A program made the position numbers and the translations under genes. Shown here piece by piece: positions 25,578-34,020 of a DNA stretch of 64,000 nucleotides; within the stretch, counting starts at the first letter, position 1, and every line of letters starts with the position of its first letter. Source of the DNA: Pseudomonas protegens (lineage in GTDB: Bacteria > Pseudomonadota > Gammaproteobacteria > Pseudomonadales > Pseudomonadaceae). Where the stretch lies: the NCBI RefSeq assembly GCF_003363755.1, contig NZ_CP031396.1:4620501-4684500 (forward strand). Reading direction: 5' to 3'. The notes below the pieces were generated by a model. It was not told the origin of the DNA. It saw only the letters and a list, made by a program, of their open reading frames with translations, and did no database searches.

Positions 25578-26525
25578 ATGAACCTATCGCTGTACCTGTT
25601 GACCGTGCTGATCTGGGGCACCACCTGGATCGCCCTGAAACTGCAACTGGGGGTGGTGGCGATTCCGGTGTCCATCGTTTATCGCTTCGCCCTGGCGGCC
25701 CTGGTGCTGTTCGCCTTGCTGCTGCTCAGCCGCAAGCTGCAGCCGATGAACCGCCGTGGCCACCTGATCTGCCTGGCCCAGGGCCTATGCCTGTTCTGCA
25801 TCAATTTCATGTGCTTTCTGCACGCCAGCCAATGGATTCCCAGCGGCCTGGTGGCGGTGGTGTTTTCTACCGCGACCTTGTGGAACGCCCTGAATGCGCG
25901 GGTGTTCTTTGGCCAGAAGATTGCCCGCAACGTGCTGCTGGGCGGCGGCCTGGGCTTGCTGGGGTTGGGGCTGCTGTTCTGGCCGGAACTGGCAGGCCAC
26001 AGCGCCAGTCCGCAAACCCTGCTGGGCCTGGGCCTGGCCCTGTTGGGCACCCTGTGCTTCTCGGCGGGCAACATGCTCTCCAGCCTGCAGCAGAAAGCCG
26101 GACTCAAGCCCATGACCACCAATGCCTGGGGCATGGCCTACGGCGCGACAATGCTGGCGGTGTATTGCCTGTTCCAGGGCATTGCCTTCGACCTGGAGTG
26201 GACCACCCGCTACATCGGCTCGCTGCTGTACCTGGTGATACCGGGTTCGGTGATCGGCTTTACCGCCTACCTGACCCTGGTGGGGCGCATGGGCCCGGAA
26301 CGCGCAGCCTATTGCACGGTGCTGTTCCCGGTGGTGGCGCTGAACGTCTCGGCCTTTGCCGAAGGCTACCAATGGACCGCCCCGGCATTGGCTGGACTGG
26401 TGCTGGTGATGCTGGGCAACGTGCTGGTGTTCCGTAAACCCAAGGCTGCGCCAGCCTCTGTAGCCGCTGCCGAGCTTGCGAGGCTGCGAACGGCGGCGCA
26501 GCCGTCGCAAAACCAGGCGACCTGA
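25578..26525 (+). CDS. EamA/DMT-family exporter with REP-encoded C-terminus
   Basis: A 315-residue, ten-helix drug/metabolite transporter with two EamA repeats. It begins MNLSLYLLTVLIWGTTWIAL, and the second repeat starts near GLGLALLGTLCFSAGNML. Such proteins export amino acids or small metabolites. AAAGGAG lies before the ATG. The last 22 residues (from SVAAAELARLRTAAQP) are encoded by the left half of a REPIN, so the ancestral stop was probably lost or replaced when the repeat inserted. These residues follow the final helix and may be harmless. Confidence 0.9.
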   Translation: MNLSLYLLTVLIWGTTWIALKLQLGVVAIPVSIVYRFALAALVLFALLLLSRKLQPMNRRGHLICLAQGLCLFCINFMCFLHASQWIPSGLVAVVFSTATLWNALNARVFFGQKIARNVLLGGGLGLLGLGLLFWPELAGHSASPQTLLGLGLALLGTLCFSAGNMLSSLQQKAGLKPMTTNAWGMAYGATMLAVYCLFQGIAFDLEWTTRYIGSLLYLVIPGSVIGFTAYLTLVGRMGPERAAYCTVLFPVVALNVSAFAEGYQWTAPALAGLVLVMLGNVLVFRKPKAAPASVAAAELARLRTAAQPSQNQAT

Positions 26526-26592
26526 TGCTGCCGGGCTATCGCTGAAGGTCCTGCGGACCTTTTCGCAGCCTCGCAGGCTCGGCAGCGGCTAC
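26460..26592 (+). repeat. REPIN overlapping the EamA gene end
   Basis: GTAGCCGCTGCCGAGCTTGC at the left pairs with GCAGGCTCGGCAGCGGCTAC at the right. The first 66 bases lie inside the reading frame of the exporter. The rest lies before the converging dehydrogenase gene and may serve as a bidirectional stop for transcription. Confidence 0.88.
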
Positions 26593-26615
26593 AGGGGGTG
26601 ATAGGCAGTGGGTGG

Positions 26616-27590
26616 TCAGCCCTTCCACACTTGCGGGTTGACCAGGTCCTGCGGGCGTTCGCCCAAAAGGGCGCTGCGCAGGTTGCGCATGGCGCGTTCG
26701 GCCATGGCGTCACGGGTTTCATGGGTGGCCGAGCCAATGTGCGGCAGGGTCAGCGCATTTTTCAGTTGGAACAGCGGCGATTCTGCCAGCGGCTCTTTCT
26801 CGTACACATCCAGGCCGGCGCCGCGGATCTGGCCCTTCTGCAAGGCTTCGATCAACGCCGGTTCATCCACCACCGGCCCCCGGGAAATGTTCACCAGGAT
26901 CGCGCTGGGTTTCATCAGGGCCAGTTCGCGGTGGCTGATCAGGTGCCGGGTCTGTTCGCTCAACGGCACCACCAGGCAGACGAAATCCGCCTCGGCCAAG
27001 AGTTGCTCCAGGCTGCGGAACTGTGCGCCCAGTTCCTGTTCCAGGGCGGTCTTGCGGCTGTTGCCGCTGTAGAGGATCGGCATGCCGAAGCCCAAACGCC
27101 CACGGCGGGCGATGGCCGCGCCAATGTTGCCCATGCCGACGATCCCCAGGGTCTTGCCGTGCACATCGCAACCGAACAGTGCCGGGCCGACGCTGGCCTG
27201 CCATTGCCCGGCCTTGGTCCAGGCGTCCAGCTCGGCCACCCGGCGGGCGCTGCCCATGAGCAGGGTAAAGGCCAGGTCGGCGGTGCTTTCGGTGAGCACG
27301 TCCGGGGTGTTGGTGAGCATCAGCCCGCGTTCGTTGAAGTAGTCCAGGTCGTAGTTGTCGTAGCCCACCGAGATGCTCGACACCACTTCCAGCTGCGCGG
27401 CGTTTTCCAGCTGTGCGCGTCCCAGTTTGCGGCCGACGCCGATCAGGCCGTGGGCCTGGGGCAGGGCTTCATTGAACTGCGCGGCGATGTCCCCGAGCTT
27501 GGGGTTGGGGACGATGACCTCGAAGTCCTGTTGCAGGCGTTCGGTCATCTCGGGGGTGATGCGGCTGAAGGCAAGTACCGTCTTTTTCAT
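26616..27590 (-). CDS. 2-hydroxyacid dehydrogenase (2-ketogluconate / hydroxypyruvate / glyoxylate reductase type)
   Basis: A 324-residue NAD(P)-dependent D-2-hydroxyacid dehydrogenase. The nucleotide-binding fold shows GKTLGIVGMGNIGAAIARRG. Catalytic elements are visible in NISRGPVVDEPALIEALQ (Arg), GAGLDVYEKEPLAESPLF (Glu) and LPHIGSATHETR (His). It resembles the pseudomonad 2-ketogluconate reductase and E. coli GhrB. The ATG at 27590 gives MKKTVLAFSRI, the family start. An ATG 15 bases upstream is possible. REPINs lie on both sides, so it is probably a single-gene unit. Confidence 0.92.
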   Translation of the reverse strand: MKKTVLAFSRITPEMTERLQQDFEVIVPNPKLGDIAAQFNEALPQAHGLIGVGRKLGRAQLENAAQLEVVSSISVGYDNYDLDYFNERGLMLTNTPDVLTESTADLAFTLLMGSARRVAELDAWTKAGQWQASVGPALFGCDVHGKTLGIVGMGNIGAAIARRGRLGFGMPILYSGNSRKTALEQELGAQFRSLEQLLAEADFVCLVVPLSEQTRHLISHRELALMKPSAILVNISRGPVVDEPALIEALQKGQIRGAGLDVYEKEPLAESPLFQLKNALTLPHIGSATHETRDAMAERAMRNLRSALLGERPQDLVNPQVWKG

Positions 27591-27653
27591 TGCGGGAAGA
27601 CTCATCAGGCGGGAGAGAATGCCAAGCAAGCTAACATTCCCCACCGGCTTTTT

Positions 27654-27775
27654 GTAGCCGCTGCCGCAGGCTGCGATGGCTTGCACAGGGGCGGCCTGGT
27701 GGCCGCTCTGGAGGGTTCGGCGAGCGTTGCTCAGGCTGAGCCCGCGCAGCCTCGCCTTGGCTCGACAGCGGCTAC
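27654..27775 (+). repeat. REPIN
   Basis: GTAGCCGCTGCCGCAGGCTG at the left and a slightly degenerate GGCTCGACAGCGGCTAC at the right form an inverted pair between the dehydrogenase and LysR genes. Confidence 0.82.
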
Positions 27776-27800
27776 AGGCCCCCGGTTCAAGGGGGCGGGC

Positions 27801-28769
27801 TCAGGTGGCCAGGCGTGCGCCGCTCAGGCTGCCGCTCAGTTCATAGGCCGCCAGTTCGGCCTGGTGCGCGGCGAGGATCTCCGGCAGGGAGCCGCGCAGG
27901 TATTCGACCCAGGTCTTGATCTTGGCGTCCAGGTACTGGCGCGACGGGTAGATGGCGTACAGGTTCAACTCCTGGGAGCGGTACTGGGGCATGACCCGTA
28001 CCAGGGTGCCGTTGCGCAGGCCCTCGATGGCGGCGTACACCGGCAGTACACCCACTCCCATGCCGCTGATGATCGCGGTCTTCATGGCGTCGGCGGAGTT
28101 CACCAGGAACGGCGAGCTGTTGATGGTCACCATCTCCTGGCCTTCCGGGCCGTCGAAAGCCCACTTCTCAAGCGGTATCACCGGGCTCACCAGGCGCAGG
28201 CAGGCATGGTTGAGCAGGTCGCTGGGTTTGTGCGGGCAGCCGTTGGCTTTCACGTAGGCCGGGGAGGCGCAGACGATGCTGTAGGTGATCCCCAGGCGCT
28301 GGGAGACGAACCCCGAGTCCGGCAGCTCGCTGGCCAGGACGATGGACACGTCGTAGCCCTCGTCCAGAAGGTCCGGCACGCGGTTGGCCAGGGTCAGGTC
28401 GAAGGTCACGTCCGGGTGGGTCTTGCGGTAGCGGGCGATGGCGTCGATAACGAAGTGCTGGCCGATGCCGGTCATGGTGTGCACTTTCAATTGCCCGGCG
28501 GGGCGGGCGTGAGCGTCGCTGGCCTCGGCCTCGGCTTCTTCGACGTAGGCCAGGATCTGCTCGCAGCGCAGCAGGTAGCGCTTGCCGGCTTCGGTCAGGG
28601 CGATACGGCGGGTGGTGCGGTTGAGCAGGCGGGTTTGCAGGTGAGCCTCAAGATTGGAGACTGCGCGCGAGACGTTGGCCGTGGTGGTGTCCAGTTGCAC
28701 GGCCGCGGCGGTGAAACTACCGGCTTCGGCGACGCAACTGAAGGCGCGCATGTTTTGCAAAGTGTCCAT
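27801..28769 (-). CDS. LysR-family regulator, likely of the adjacent efflux operon (AaeR-like)
   Basis: A 322-residue LysR regulator. The DNA-binding domain reads MRAFSCVAEAGSFTAAAVQL then TTANVSRAVSNLEAHLQTRL and NRTTRRIALTEAGKRYL. The effector domain follows from about residue 90. It is divergent from the outer-membrane factor/FUSC/HlyD operon, as AaeR is from aaeXAB in enterobacteria, so it likely senses an aromatic acid or similar compound and activates efflux. The effector is inferred. Confidence 0.9.
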   Translation of the reverse strand: MDTLQNMRAFSCVAEAGSFTAAAVQLDTTTANVSRAVSNLEAHLQTRLLNRTTRRIALTEAGKRYLLRCEQILAYVEEAEAEASDAHARPAGQLKVHTMTGIGQHFVIDAIARYRKTHPDVTFDLTLANRVPDLLDEGYDVSIVLASELPDSGFVSQRLGITYSIVCASPAYVKANGCPHKPSDLLNHACLRLVSPVIPLEKWAFDGPEGQEMVTINSSPFLVNSADAMKTAIISGMGVGVLPVYAAIEGLRNGTLVRVMPQYRSQELNLYAIYPSRQYLDAKIKTWVEYLRGSLPEILAAHQAELAAYELSGSLSGARLAT

Positions 28770-28919
28770 GGGGTGCTCTCTGGGGAGATGGCAAATTGTG
28801 ACACGAAGTTACGGGGGCTTGGATAGGCGACCAAGGGATTATCGCGTTTACGGTAACAAAGATTCACAGGAATCCCACCTTATCGCCGCCACGGGCGCCC
28901 CCTAGAATTGCGCCGATCC

Positions 28920-28995
28920 GTAGGAGCCGGTTTGCCGGCGATCCGCGCAACGCGGTTTAGCAGGCGTATCGCTGCGCCGGCCAGCCGATGCCTAC
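28920..28995 (+). repeat. Second-family palindromic repeat
   Basis: It begins GTAGGAGCCGGTTTGCCGGC and ends GCCGGCCAGCCGATGCCTAC, an imperfect inverted repeat unlike the GTAGCCGCTGCCG family. It lies in the divergent promoter region of the efflux operon. Confidence 0.65.
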
Positions 28996-29035
28996 GAGAG
29001 AAATACTCCCCCCCGATCTTCAGGAATTCGCAGCA

Positions 29036-30547
29036 GTGCCGCGTCGCATCAGCAGAGGGTTCAAGACCCTCAGTGTTTGGGCTTTATCGTTAGCAATCAG
29101 CGGCTGCATCGGAACCGGAGGCATTGCCCCACAAGGCAAGACACTTCCCGCTAATACACTGGCCACCGACGAGGCGATAAAGAGCGCCGCGCAAGAGGCC
29201 CACTGGCCCAGTGCCCAGTGGTGGCAGGCCTATGGCGACCCGCAGCTGAACCGCTGGATCACCCTCGCCATGCAAGGCAGTCCGAGCCTGGCCATGGCCG
29301 CTGCCCGGGTGCGTCAGGCCAAGGCCCTGGCCGGTATTGCCGAGTCCGCCGAGTCGCTGCAGATCAAGGGCGACGCCACCCTCAAGCGCCACAACTGGCC
29401 CACCGATCAGTTCTACGGCCCCGGCGCCCTGGCCAACAGCACCACCTGGGACAACAACGCCGCCCTGGGCTTGAGTTATGCCCTGGACCTCTGGGGCCGC
29501 GAGAGCAACAGCACCGAGCGCGCCGTCGACCTGGCCCACATGAGCGTGGCCGAAGCCCGCCAGGCCCAGCTGGAACTGGTGAACAACGTGGTGCGCAGCT
29601 ATATCCAGCTGTCCCTGCACTTCGCCCAGCGCGATATCGTCGCCGCCACCCTGAAGCAGCAGCACCAGATTCTCGAACTGGCGCAACGACGCCTGGACGG
29701 CGGCCTGGGCACCCATTTCGAAGTCAGCCAGGCCGAGGCGCCGCTGCCGGAAACCCATCGCCAGCTGGACGCCCTGGACGAAGCAATCGCCCTGACCCGC
29801 AATCAACTGGCGGCCCTGGCCGGCAAGGGCCCGGGGGAGGGCGCGCAATTGCAGCGACCGAGCCTGTCCCTGGGCGCCGCGCTGAAACTGCCCTCGGCCC
29901 TGCCCGCCGAACTCCTGGGCCAGCGCCCGGACGTGGTCGCCAGCCGCTGGCAAGTGGCGGCCCAGGCCCGTGGCATCGATGTGGCCCACGCCGGCTTCTA
30001 CCCCAACGTCGACCTGGTGGGCAGCATCGGTTTCATGGCCACCGGCGGCGGGGCCCTGGAGTTCCTCACCGGCAAGAAACTCAACTACAACGTCGGCCCG
30101 GCCATCAGCCTGCCGATCTTCGACGGCGGGCGGCTGCGCTCGGAACTGGGTGAAGCCGCGGCCGGCTACGACCTGGCCGTGGCCAGGTACAACCAGACCC
30201 TGGTGGACGCGCTGAAAAGCATTTCTGACCAGCTGATCCGCCGCGAGTCCATGGACAAGCAGCAAATCTTTGCCGCCGAGTCGGTGGCCGCGGCGCAGAA
30301 GACCTACGACATCGCCACCGTGGCCTTCCAGCGCGGCCTGACCGACTACCTGAATGTGCTCAACGCCCAGAGCCTGCTGTTCCACCAGCAGCAGATCCAG
30401 CAACAGGTGCAGGCCGCGCGCCTGACCGTCCAGGCGGACCTGGTCACGGCCCTGGGCGGCGGGCTTGAAGCCGGCCGTGACGTCCCTGCGGAAAATCGCA
30501 CCCAGGCACCCAAGACCCCCGCGGCCCTGGCCGTGTTCGACCACTGA
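29036..30547 (+). CDS. Outer-membrane factor lipoprotein of an efflux system (OprM/NodT family)
   Basis: A 503-residue TolC-like channel protein with a lipoprotein signal ending at a cysteine (LSLAISGCIGTGGIAPQG). The two structural repeats of the family are visible: WWQAYGDPQLNRWITLAMQG with RVRQAKALAGIAESAESLQI, and then LLGQRPDVVASRWQVAAQAR with ISLPIFDGGRLRSELGEAAA. The frame is open to an ATG at 28988, but no ribosome site lies there. GTG 29036 has AGGA 10 bases upstream and gives the N-terminus usual for homologues. The FUSC gene follows after 11 bases. Confidence 0.88.
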   Translation: MPRRISRGFKTLSVWALSLAISGCIGTGGIAPQGKTLPANTLATDEAIKSAAQEAHWPSAQWWQAYGDPQLNRWITLAMQGSPSLAMAAARVRQAKALAGIAESAESLQIKGDATLKRHNWPTDQFYGPGALANSTTWDNNAALGLSYALDLWGRESNSTERAVDLAHMSVAEARQAQLELVNNVVRSYIQLSLHFAQRDIVAATLKQQHQILELAQRRLDGGLGTHFEVSQAEAPLPETHRQLDALDEAIALTRNQLAALAGKGPGEGAQLQRPSLSLGAALKLPSALPAELLGQRPDVVASRWQVAAQARGIDVAHAGFYPNVDLVGSIGFMATGGGALEFLTGKKLNYNVGPAISLPIFDGGRLRSELGEAAAGYDLAVARYNQTLVDALKSISDQLIRRESMDKQQIFAAESVAAAQKTYDIATVAFQRGLTDYLNVLNAQSLLFHQQQIQQQVQAARLTVQADLVTALGGGLEAGRDVPAENRTQAPKTPAALAVFDH

Positions 30548-30558
30548 AGCAGGCCCTC

Positions 30559-32766
30559 ATGACTTCCTTGCCCGCCCCTTTGCGCTGGCTGTACTCCCTG
30601 GAATGGCGCCGGGGTTTCTTCGACTGGGCGCGCAGCGACGGCGTGACCTGGGTGTATATCTTCAAGGTCCTGGCCGCCGCGTTCCTCACCCTGTGGCTGG
30701 CCATGCGCCTGGAGTTGCCGCAACCGCGCACGGCGATGATCACCGTGTTCATCGTCATGCAGCCGCAGAGCGGCCAGGTGTTCGCGAAGAGTTTCTACCG
30801 CTTTCTCGGCACCCTGACCGGCTCGGCGGTGATGGTGGCGCTGATCGCCCTGTTCGCCCAGAACACCGAGCTGTTCCTCGGCTCACTGGCGATCTGGGTC
30901 GGCATCTGCTCGGCCGGTGCCGCGCGCTACCGCAACTTTCGCGCCTACGGTTTCGTGCTGGCCGGCTACACCGCGGCCATGGTCGGGCTGCCGGCCCTGG
31001 CTCACCCGGAAGGTGCCTTCATGGCGGCGGTGTGGCGGGTGCTGGAGATTTCCCTGGGGATTCTCTGCTCGACCCTGGTCAGCGCCGCGATCCTGCCGCA
31101 GACCGCCAGCGCCGCCATGCGCAACGCCCTGTACCAGCGCTTTGGGGTGTTCGCCCTGTTCGTCACCGACGGCCTGCGCGGGCGCAGCCAGCGCGACAGC
31201 TTTGAAAGCAGCAACGTGCGCTTCATTGCCGAGGCCGTGGGCCTGGAAGGGCTGCGCAGCGTCACTGTGTTTGAAGACCCGCACATGCGCCGGCGCAATG
31301 GCCGCCTGAGCCGCTTGAACAGCGAATTCATGGGCATCACCACGCGTTTCAACGCCCTGCACCAGTTGCTCGAACGCCTGCGCAGCAGTGGCGCCGACCA
31401 TGTGGTGGCGGCGATCAAGCCGGGCCTGCAGGACCTGGCGGAACTGCTGGACGGTTTCTCCGGCCGGGCCCTGACCAGCCCCGATGCGGGGCGCCTGGCC
31501 ACGGCCCTGGCGGCCTACAAGAGCGAGCTGCCGGCGCGGGTGCGCAGCCTGCGGGCGGCCTTCCAGGAGAGCGGTCCGAGCGATGCCGAGCAGTTGGATT
31601 TCCACACCGCCTACGAGCTGCTGTACCGCTTCGTCGACGAGATGCACAGCTACGCCCAGACCCACGCATCCCTGGCCGACCACAGTCACGAACGCGAGCG
31701 CTGGGACGAGCCCTACACGCCGCAGACCAACTGGCTGGCCTGCGCCGCTTCGGGCATCCGCGCGGCCTTTGTGCTGGTGGTGCTGGGCAGCTACTGGGTG
31801 GCCACCGCCTGGCCCAGCGGCGCCACCATGACCCTGATCGCCGCCGCCACCATCGGCCTGTCCGCCGCGACGCCGAACCCCAAGCGCATGGCCTTCCAGA
31901 TGGCCTGCGGGACCTTGATCGGGGCCCTGGTGGGCTTCGTCGAAATGTTCTTCGTGTTCCCCTGGATCGACGGCTTCCCGCTGCTGTGCCTGATGCTGGC
32001 GCCGGTGATCGTGCTCGGTTCATTCCTCGCCTCGCGGCCCAAGTACGCCGGGGTCGGCCTGGGCCTGCTGATCTTCTTCAGCACCGGTTCGGTGCCGGAC
32101 AACCTGACCGTCTACAACCCCTACACCTTCATCAACGACTACATCGCCATGGTCATGGGCATGCTGGTTTGCGCCGCGGCCGGGGCGATCATCCTGCCGC
32201 CCAACAGTCGCTGGCTGTGGCGGCGCCTGGAGCAGGACCTGCGCGGCCAGGTGGTGTACGCCATCAGCGGCAAGCTCAAGGGCCTGGCCTCCAGTTTCGA
32301 GAGCCGCACCCGCGACCTGCTGCACCAGGCCTATGGCCTGGCGGTGGGGCAGCCCAAGGTGCAGAGCGAACTGCTGCGCTGGATGTTCGTGGTGCTGGAA
32401 GTCGGCCACGCCATCATCGAGTTGCGCAAGGAACAGGCGATCCTCCCGGTGCACCCGGCCTATGCCGAATCCCAGCCCTGGCGCCAGGCGATCCGGGTCA
32501 TGGGCCGCTCATTGGTGCGGCTGTTCCTGCAACCGAGCCAGAGCAACCTGGAACGCGGGCTGATCGCCGTGGACCACGCCATCAGCCGGGTCCAGGCCAC
32601 CGACGAGCCCTTTGCCCCGCACTTCGACACCTCGGCCCTGCGCCGGGTCAAGAGCTACCTGCACTTCATCCGCACTTCACTGCTCGACCCGCAATCGCCG
32701 CTGGCGGCCTATGCCGTGGCCAAGCCGGCAGCGCCTGCACCCCAAGGACTTGACCATGCCTCGTGA
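30559..32766 (+). CDS. FUSC-family efflux transporter (AaeB-like)
   Basis: A 735-residue inner-membrane protein with two clusters of about five membrane helices (roughly residues 35-180 and 390-545), separated by a large helical cytoplasmic domain. The helix clusters include MRLELPQPRTAMITVFIVMQ and AWPSGATMTLIAAATIGLSA. This duplicated arrangement is that of the fusaric-acid-resistance / AaeB family of aromatic-acid exporters. It sits in an operon with an outer-membrane factor, a DUF1656 protein and an HlyD adaptor, so it is the pump of a tripartite system. Its end overlaps the next start by 11 bases. Confidence 0.92.
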   Translation: MTSLPAPLRWLYSLEWRRGFFDWARSDGVTWVYIFKVLAAAFLTLWLAMRLELPQPRTAMITVFIVMQPQSGQVFAKSFYRFLGTLTGSAVMVALIALFAQNTELFLGSLAIWVGICSAGAARYRNFRAYGFVLAGYTAAMVGLPALAHPEGAFMAAVWRVLEISLGILCSTLVSAAILPQTASAAMRNALYQRFGVFALFVTDGLRGRSQRDSFESSNVRFIAEAVGLEGLRSVTVFEDPHMRRRNGRLSRLNSEFMGITTRFNALHQLLERLRSSGADHVVAAIKPGLQDLAELLDGFSGRALTSPDAGRLATALAAYKSELPARVRSLRAAFQESGPSDAEQLDFHTAYELLYRFVDEMHSYAQTHASLADHSHERERWDEPYTPQTNWLACAASGIRAAFVLVVLGSYWVATAWPSGATMTLIAAATIGLSAATPNPKRMAFQMACGTLIGALVGFVEMFFVFPWIDGFPLLCLMLAPVIVLGSFLASRPKYAGVGLGLLIFFSTGSVPDNLTVYNPYTFINDYIAMVMGMLVCAAAGAIILPPNSRWLWRRLEQDLRGQVVYAISGKLKGLASSFESRTRDLLHQAYGLAVGQPKVQSELLRWMFVVLEVGHAIIELRKEQAILPVHPAYAESQPWRQAIRVMGRSLVRLFLQPSQSNLERGLIAVDHAISRVQATDEPFAPHFDTSALRRVKSYLHFIRTSLLDPQSPLAAYAVAKPAAPAPQGLDHAS

Positions 32767-32956
32767 AATCGCCTTCCACGGCGTTTACATGCCCACCATG
32801 ACCCTGATGTTCTTCATCGCCGCGGCCCTGGCCTGGGCCCTGGACCGGTTCATTTCCGGCTATGACCTGTATCGCTTCTTCTGGCACCCGGCGCTGCTGC
32901 GCCTGAGCCTGTTCTGCTGTCTGTTCGGCGCCATGGCGCTCACTGTCTACCGTTGA
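32756..32956 (+). CDS. DUF1656 small membrane protein (AaeX-like)
   Basis: A 66-residue protein with two hydrophobic helices. It begins MPREIAFHGVYMPTMTLMFF, the DUF1656/AaeX pattern. These small proteins always accompany FUSC pumps and HlyD adaptors, and their precise role is unclear. The ATG lies within the end of the FUSC gene in another frame, so translation is coupled. The HlyD gene follows after 10 bases. Confidence 0.9.
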   Translation: MPREIAFHGVYMPTMTLMFFIAAALAWALDRFISGYDLYRFFWHPALLRLSLFCCLFGAMALTVYR

Positions 32957-32966
32957 GATTCGCCCA

Positions 32967-33827
32967 ATGAAAAAGTTTTTCAGCCTGCTCGCCACCCTGC
33001 TCGTGCTGGCCCTGGCCCTGTGGATCGGCCGTACCCTGTGGGAGCACTACATGTACACCCCCTGGACCCGTGACGGCCGGGTGCGGGCGGACATCATCAA
33101 CGTCGCCGCCGACGTCACCGGTGAAGTGGTGGACGTGCCGGTCAAGGACAACCAGCTGGTGCACAAGGGCGATCTGCTGATGCAGATCGACCCCGAGCAC
33201 TACCAGATCGCGGTCAAGCAGGCGCAATCGCTGGTGGCGTCGAAAAAGGCCACCTGGGAGATGCGCAAGGTCAACGCCAAGCGCCGCGCCGACCTGGACA
33301 ACCTGGTGATCTCCAAGGAAAACCGCGACGACGCCGGCAACATCGCCGACTCGGCCCTGGCCGACTACCAGCACGCCCAGGCCCAGCTGGAAGCGGCGGA
33401 ACTCAACCTCAAACGCACCCAGGTGCGCGCGGCGGTGGACGGCTACGTCACCAACCTCAACGTGCACCGCGGCGACTACGCGCGCATTGGCGAGCCGAAG
33501 ATGGCGGTGGTCGACATGAACTCGTTCTGGGTCTACGGCTTCTTCGAAGAAACCAAGCTGCCCCACGTGCGCGTGGGGGATAAAGCGGACATGCAACTGA
33601 TGAGCGGCGAAGTGCTCAAGGGCCACGTGGAAAGCATTTCCCGCGGCATCTACGACCGCGACAACCCGGAAAGCCGCGAACTGATCGCCGACGTCAACCC
33701 GACCTTCAACTGGGTGCGCCTGGCCCAGCGCGTGCCGGTGCGCATCCACATCGATGAAGTGCCGGAAGGCGTGCTGCTGGCGGCGGGCATCACCTGCACC
33801 GTCATCGTCAACCCCGAGCCCCTGTAA
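32967..33827 (+). CDS. HlyD-family periplasmic adaptor (AaeA-like)
   Basis: A 286-residue membrane-fusion protein. It has one N-terminal membrane anchor (residues 5-22), then the barrel-sandwich/biotinyl-lipoyl halves (VTGEVVDVPVKDNQLVHKGD and NLKRTQVRAAVDGYVTNLNV) around a short helical hairpin, and a beta-barrel part with FWVYGFFEETKLPHVRVGDK. It would link the FUSC pump to the outer-membrane factor. The stop codon lies at the first bases of a downstream palindromic repeat. Confidence 0.92.
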   Translation: MKKFFSLLATLLVLALALWIGRTLWEHYMYTPWTRDGRVRADIINVAADVTGEVVDVPVKDNQLVHKGDLLMQIDPEHYQIAVKQAQSLVASKKATWEMRKVNAKRRADLDNLVISKENRDDAGNIADSALADYQHAQAQLEAAELNLKRTQVRAAVDGYVTNLNVHRGDYARIGEPKMAVVDMNSFWVYGFFEETKLPHVRVGDKADMQLMSGEVLKGHVESISRGIYDRDNPESRELIADVNPTFNWVRLAQRVPVRIHIDEVPEGVLLAAGITCTVIVNPEPL

Positions 33828-33905
33828 GAGCTGGCTTGCCAGCGAAAGCGCCGGCAGGGGCGATGCAAGGCTCGCGGGCCTCTTCGCCGGCAAGCTGGCG
33901 CCTAC
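33824..33905 (+). repeat. Palindromic repeat, copy 1 of a tandem pair
   Basis: GTAAGAGCTGGCTTGCCAGC at the left pairs with GCCGGCAAGCTGGCGCCTAC at the right. The left end supplies the TAA stop of the HlyD gene. Confidence 0.78.
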
Positions 33906-33921
33906 GAGGGAGGCATCGGCT

Positions 33922-34003
33922 GTAGGAGCTGGCTTGCCAGCGAAAGCGTCGGCATGGGTGATGCGAGGCTCGCGGGCCCTTTCGCCGGCAAGCCGGCTCC
34001 TAC
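33922..34003 (+). repeat. Palindromic repeat, copy 2 of a tandem pair
   Basis: It is almost identical to the copy 16 bases upstream, with GTAGGAGCTGGCTTGCCAGC at the left and GCCGGCAAGCCGGCTCCTAC at the right. The two share the inner GCGAAAGCG and GGCTCGCGGGCC stretches. Confidence 0.8.
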
Positions 34004-34020
34004 GACAGTGGGGGCGACGG

